Source: Novosphingobium mathurense
GTDB lineage: Bacteria > Pseudomonadota > Alphaproteobacteria > Sphingomonadales > Sphingomonadaceae
Length of the DNA stretch: 64,000 bases
NCBI RefSeq assembly: GCF_900168325.1
Contig: NZ_FVZE01000001.1
Span: 682,001 to 746,000 of the forward strand
Direction of reading: 5' to 3'
Shown here: piece by piece, positions 61,692 to 64,000 of the stretch
Layout: each line of letters starts with the position of its first letter
Numbering within the stretch: the first letter of the stretch is position 1
Notes under the pieces: generated by a model
What the model was told of the DNA's origin: nothing
Seen by the model: the letters and a program-made list of their open reading frames with translations, nothing else
The model's database searches: none
Translations under genes and position numbers: made by a program

Positions 61692-62450
61692 TCAGCGCTT
61701 CCAGCCCGACAGCGTCAGGATTTCGAACTTCTCGACCGTCCGCCCATCCTCGCCGGCGGCGGAAAAAGCCTCACGCGCTTTTGCGAGAGCCTGCTTGCCC
61801 AGCGCCGGCGCATGGTCGGCCAGGACATTGCCGCAGCCCTGCGCGCGCAGATCGCCCACGAGCCTGTCGAGGCTGCGGAACGATACATTGAGCGGGCGCT
61901 GATCGATCACCGGATCGGCAAAGAGCGTGCGTTGGAGCAGTTGTCCGCCCGATCGCACGTCCACCGCGGGGTGCATGCGCGCGGCGGGTTGGTCGCCGTC
62001 GGCGCGGAGCATCACGTCCCGCAAGATCGGCAGGCAACCGGCAGACAGGAAGCTGGCGATCATCATGCCGCCGGGTGCAAGCGCCTTGCGGATGTGGATG
62101 AGGGCGCCGGGCAGATCGTTGAGCGTGTCGAGCGTGCCCAGGCTGGCGATCAGGTCGAAACCATCGAGAGGGTAGGGCTGTTCCTCGTCGAAGCCTTTCG
62201 CCGGTTCGACCTCGGTCACCTTGACGCCGCGCGCTGCAAGGTTTCGGGCAAGCTCGCCCGTCCAGTCGCCGATGATGAGCGCGCTCGCCGGTTCGAAGCG
62301 CAGGAACTCAAGACGCTCGATCACGTCTTCGACCATGTCCTCGATCAGGTAGCGCGGCGCATCGGGGCGGTTCTGCAGCGCGAGCATACGACAGCGGGCC
62401 ATGCGGCGCCGGGTCTGGGAGAATATGCGGGGGGGACCTTTGCTAGCCAT
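61692..62450 (-). CDS. class I SAM-dependent methyltransferase (BioC/NDUFAF5-like)
   Basis: The 252-residue protein has a short basic start, then a Rossmann methyltransferase core: SALIIGDWTGELARNLAARGVKVTEVEP (glycine-rich motif with GDWTG, unusual for E/DxGxGxG), FDLIASLGTLDTLNDLPGALIHIRKALAPGGMMIASFL. The relatives I know are BioC and the mitochondrial NDUFAF5 hydroxylase/methyltransferase. The substrate is unclear. It converges with ppdK and is divergent from comF over 73 bases; that neighbourhood (methyltransferase with comF) is common in alphaproteobacteria. Confidence 0.82.
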   Translation of the reverse strand: MASKGPPRIFSQTRRRMARCRMLALQNRPDAPRYLIEDMVEDVIERLEFLRFEPASALIIGDWTGELARNLAARGVKVTEVEPAKGFDEEQPYPLDGFDLIASLGTLDTLNDLPGALIHIRKALAPGGMMIASFLSAGCLPILRDVMLRADGDQPAARMHPAVDVRSGGQLLQRTLFADPVIDQRPLNVSFRSLDRLVGDLRAQGCGNVLADHAPALGKQALAKAREAFSAAGEDGRTVEKFEILTLSGWKR

Positions 62451-62523
62451 CCGTGCCCCCTGCCGCGTGTTCGCCGATCACGCAACCGCTTGTCGCGCCC
62501 GGGCGATCGGCTAGCATGGCGCG

Positions 62524-63264
62524 ATGCCGCTTTCCCAAGCCCTTGCGCCGTTGGTGGACCTGGTTTTTCCGCCGCGCTGCCCGCTGTGCGGTGAGGGAAT
62601 TGCGGCGCAGACGGGCCTGTGTTCCACCTGCTGGTCGCAACTTGCCATTCCCGGCGATCCATCCTGCGCGGCCTGTTCGCGGCCTTTCGCGGAAGGGACG
62701 GGCGAAGGCACCATCTGCGCGCCATGTCTTGCCTCCCCCCCACGCCATGACGGGATCGCCGCAGCCACGCTCTACAACGATGTTTCGCGCAAGCTGGTGC
62801 TCTCGCTCAAGCACGGCAATCGCATCTCGCTTGCCCCGATGATGGCCGGATTGATGCGGGCGAAGCTGCCATTCGTGGATGAGACCTGGGTGGTCGTGCC
62901 GGTGCCGCTGCATCGCTGGCGGATATGGAAGCGTGGTTACAACCAGTCCGCAGAACTGGCGCGCGAGATCTGCAAGGTCACACGGGCACGCCATTGCGTC
63001 GACCTTCTGGAGCGCCGAAAGGCGACGCCCTCGCTTGGCGGGTTGGGGCGAAAGGCTCGCAAACGCATGCTGTCAGGTGCGATCGATCTGAACCCGCGCC
63101 GGGTGCCTCAAGCGCAGGGGGCGAAGATCGTCCTGGTCGACGATGTCATGACCAGCGGGGCAACAAGCGACGCCTGCGTGGCTGCACTCAAGCGGGCTGG
63201 AGCCGAAACGGTCGTGATTGCCTGCTTTTCACGGGTGCTGGACGAAGCGCTCGACTTGACCTGA
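62524..63264 (+). CDS. ComF-family phosphoribosyltransferase-like protein
   Basis: The 246-residue protein has a four-cysteine zinc-ribbon region (FPPRCPLCGEGIAAQTGLCSTCW, then SCAACSRPF and CAPCL) followed by a type I phosphoribosyltransferase fold with ALKHG-like LSLKHGNRI, VVVPVPLHRWRIWKRGYNQSAELAREI and the PRPP-binding loop IVLVDDVMTSGAT (about 201-213). ComF is linked to DNA uptake in competent bacteria, but many non-competent bacteria have it with unknown role. Confidence 0.92.
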   Translation: MPLSQALAPLVDLVFPPRCPLCGEGIAAQTGLCSTCWSQLAIPGDPSCAACSRPFAEGTGEGTICAPCLASPPRHDGIAAATLYNDVSRKLVLSLKHGNRISLAPMMAGLMRAKLPFVDETWVVVPVPLHRWRIWKRGYNQSAELAREICKVTRARHCVDLLERRKATPSLGGLGRKARKRMLSGAIDLNPRRVPQAQGAKIVLVDDVMTSGATSDACVAALKRAGAETVVIACFSRVLDEALDLT

Positions 63265-63280
63265 CGGCGTGCATGCCCAA

Positions 63281-63313
63281 ACGAAAACGCCCGGAGCATT
63301 AGGCTCCGGGCGT
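63281..63313 (-). terminator. intrinsic terminator of the candidate small RNA
   Basis: Read on the minus strand, a perfect 11-bp stem (63287-63297 with 63303-63313, loop 5) is followed by TTTTCGTTT. It points away from hisI and towards comF; there is no minus-strand gene to terminate except the candidate RNA at 63284-63455. Confidence 0.85.
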
Positions 63314-63455
63314 CCTCGTGACGAAACTCGTGGACCCCGCTGTGCGGTTCAGCGACACCCCTGTTTGTCGCTTAGTCCGATCCCTCAACTTGGTTCCCTG
63401 AACCGTGGCGCTTGTCTGTCAGCGACCTTTGGGTCAGAAGCAGCCCCCCAGCTGC
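63284..63455 (-). ncRNA. candidate structured small RNA (unidentified)
   Basis: Between comF and hisI a strong minus-strand terminator (63281-63313) has no gene before it. Upstream of it, nested inverted repeats make a rod: GACCC/GGGTC (63333-63337, 63431-63435), CGCTG/CAGCG (63338-63342, 63420-63424), CGGTTCAG/CTGAACCG (63345-63352, 63398-63405) and an apical AGCGACA/TGTCGCT (63351-63357, 63366-63372). A weak promoter (TTGCAA 63484-63489, 17 bases, AATTTA) would start it near 63455. The motifs of SRP RNA, tmRNA and RNase P are absent; a 6S-like RNA is not excluded. The strand is inferred from the terminator. Confidence 0.5.
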
Positions 63456-63583
63456 ATGGGTAAATTCCTACGAAACGCCGATCTTGCAAAGTGAATTTCC
63501 GGCATTGCGTGGATTTTGGCCCCCATCTGTGGTTATCGTGCAACATTCAAATTGTGTAACAGGCTGAAAAGGAAATCTCCGGC

Positions 63584-63958
63584 ATGTCAGACGTCTCGAG
63601 CGCCGAACGCGAACTGGGATCAGCATTTCTCCCCAAGTTCGATGCGCATGGACTGCTGATCGCCATCGCCGTCGATGCAGTCAGCCGCGACATACTCATG
63701 GTTGCCTACATGGACGAGGAAGCGTTAGCGAAGACCCGCGAAACGGGTCTTGCCCACTTTCACTCGCGCTCGCGCGGCAAACTCTGGCTCAAAGGTGAGA
63801 CTTCCGGTCATTTCCTGCGCGTGCAGGAAATTCGGGTCGATTGCGACCAGGATGCACTGATGCTGCTCGTCAAGCCGGAAGGGCCAGCCTGCCATACCGG
63901 CGCCCGCAGCTGCTTCTATCGCCAGTTGGAAGGCGACGCACTGGGCCGAATTGCTTAA
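63584..63958 (+). CDS. hisI: phosphoribosyl-AMP cyclohydrolase
   Basis: HisI opens the purine ring of phosphoribosyl-AMP, the third step of histidine synthesis. The 124 residues have LIAIAVDAVSRDILMVAYMDEEALAKTRETGLAHFHSRSRGKLWLKGETSGHFL and the zinc/magnesium-binding VDCDQDALMLLV plus GPACHTGARSCFY. It is the free-standing form, without the HisE domain. An AAAGGAAA-type site precedes the ATG at 63584; the next gene lies outside the window. Confidence 0.97.
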   Translation: MSDVSSAERELGSAFLPKFDAHGLLIAIAVDAVSRDILMVAYMDEEALAKTRETGLAHFHSRSRGKLWLKGETSGHFLRVQEIRVDCDQDALMLLVKPEGPACHTGARSCFYRQLEGDALGRIA

Positions 63959-64000
63959 TAATCAGGGTGTGTCGGGAAGGGCGGATCCGGTCCATCCTTC

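Noticed and set aside
61681..61708. 11-bp hairpin after ppdK as intrinsic terminator
   Set aside because: The stem overlaps the stop codon of the convergent methyltransferase gene and no T-run follows on either strand, so I did not list it as a terminator.
63284..63455. Assignment as 6S RNA or SRP RNA
   Set aside because: The SRP domain IV motif with GGAA loops is absent; a 6S-like fold cannot be excluded but its conserved arms were not recognised, and the location is not the usual one near zapA.

Overview
This 64 kb window is a contiguous piece of a GC-rich alphaproteobacterial chromosome, most likely from the Sphingomonadales (Novosphingobium/Sphingobium-like). Pointers are the dnaG-rpoD macromolecular synthesis operon, a cysteine-free S4, a RibB enzyme with an N-terminal helix-turn-helix and a degenerate GTP-cyclohydrolase II half, short PEP-CTERM proteins, a DUF4170 protein, and promoters that fit the EcfG general-stress sigma factor. 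No insertion sequence, prophage, CRISPR array or rRNA operon is visible. Most genes are core housekeeping genes, and many neighbours overlap by 1-8 bases.

Layout. 0-6.4 kb: fragment of an unknown gene, small protein, rpsD, trmJ-nrdR, small membrane protein, glyA, rpiB, and a divergent catalase with a stress-type promoter. 6.4-11.5 kb (minus strand): thioesterase, rpoD, dnaG, yqeY-like gene. 11.5-17.2 kb: carA, carB, greA, DUF4170. 17.3-20.6 kb: a four-gene YqjD/YqjE-like envelope-stress operon, divergent from eno, with overlapping promoters. 20.7-26.3 kb: winged-helix regulator, small protein, ribH and ribBX behind a striking operator array, a MEKHLA-domain protein coupled to glycerate kinase, and a BrkB-type membrane protein. 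26.4-33.7 kb: tamA-tamB, small lipoprotein, PilZ protein. 33.7-38.0 kb: an accessory-looking amine/amino-acid cassette (leader ORF, NTF2-like protein, FAD oxidoreductase, APC permease) that holds a TonB-receptor remnant and ends at three tandem tRNA-Lys(CUU) genes. 38.4-44.2 kb (minus strand): the rod-shape operon mreB-mreC-mreD-mrdA-rodA. 44.3-49.5 kb: mutL-lipoprotein, glutaredoxin-MauE fusion, DUF1206, ychF. 49.6-53.8 kb: TPR lipoprotein, two PEP-CTERM proteins behind a textbook sigma-54 promoter, pth, rplY. 53.9-58.9 kb: two TraB/GumN paralogues divergent from glyQ-glyS. 59.0-64.0 kb: ppdK, methyltransferase, comF, a candidate structured small RNA, hisI.

Several clusters form functional units: replication/transcription (yqeY-dnaG-rpoD), carbamoyl phosphate synthesis, riboflavin synthesis, outer-membrane assembly (TamAB), cell elongation (MreBCD-PBP2-RodA) and glycyl-tRNA charging. 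The most informative regulatory signals are three copies of a 10-bp element interleaved with the ribBX promoter, an EcfG promoter overlapping the eno promoter, a sigma-54 site before the PEP-CTERM genes, paired palindromes before the amino-acid cassette, and an unidentified terminator-ended RNA before hisI. All calls come from reading the sequence; no database search was run.
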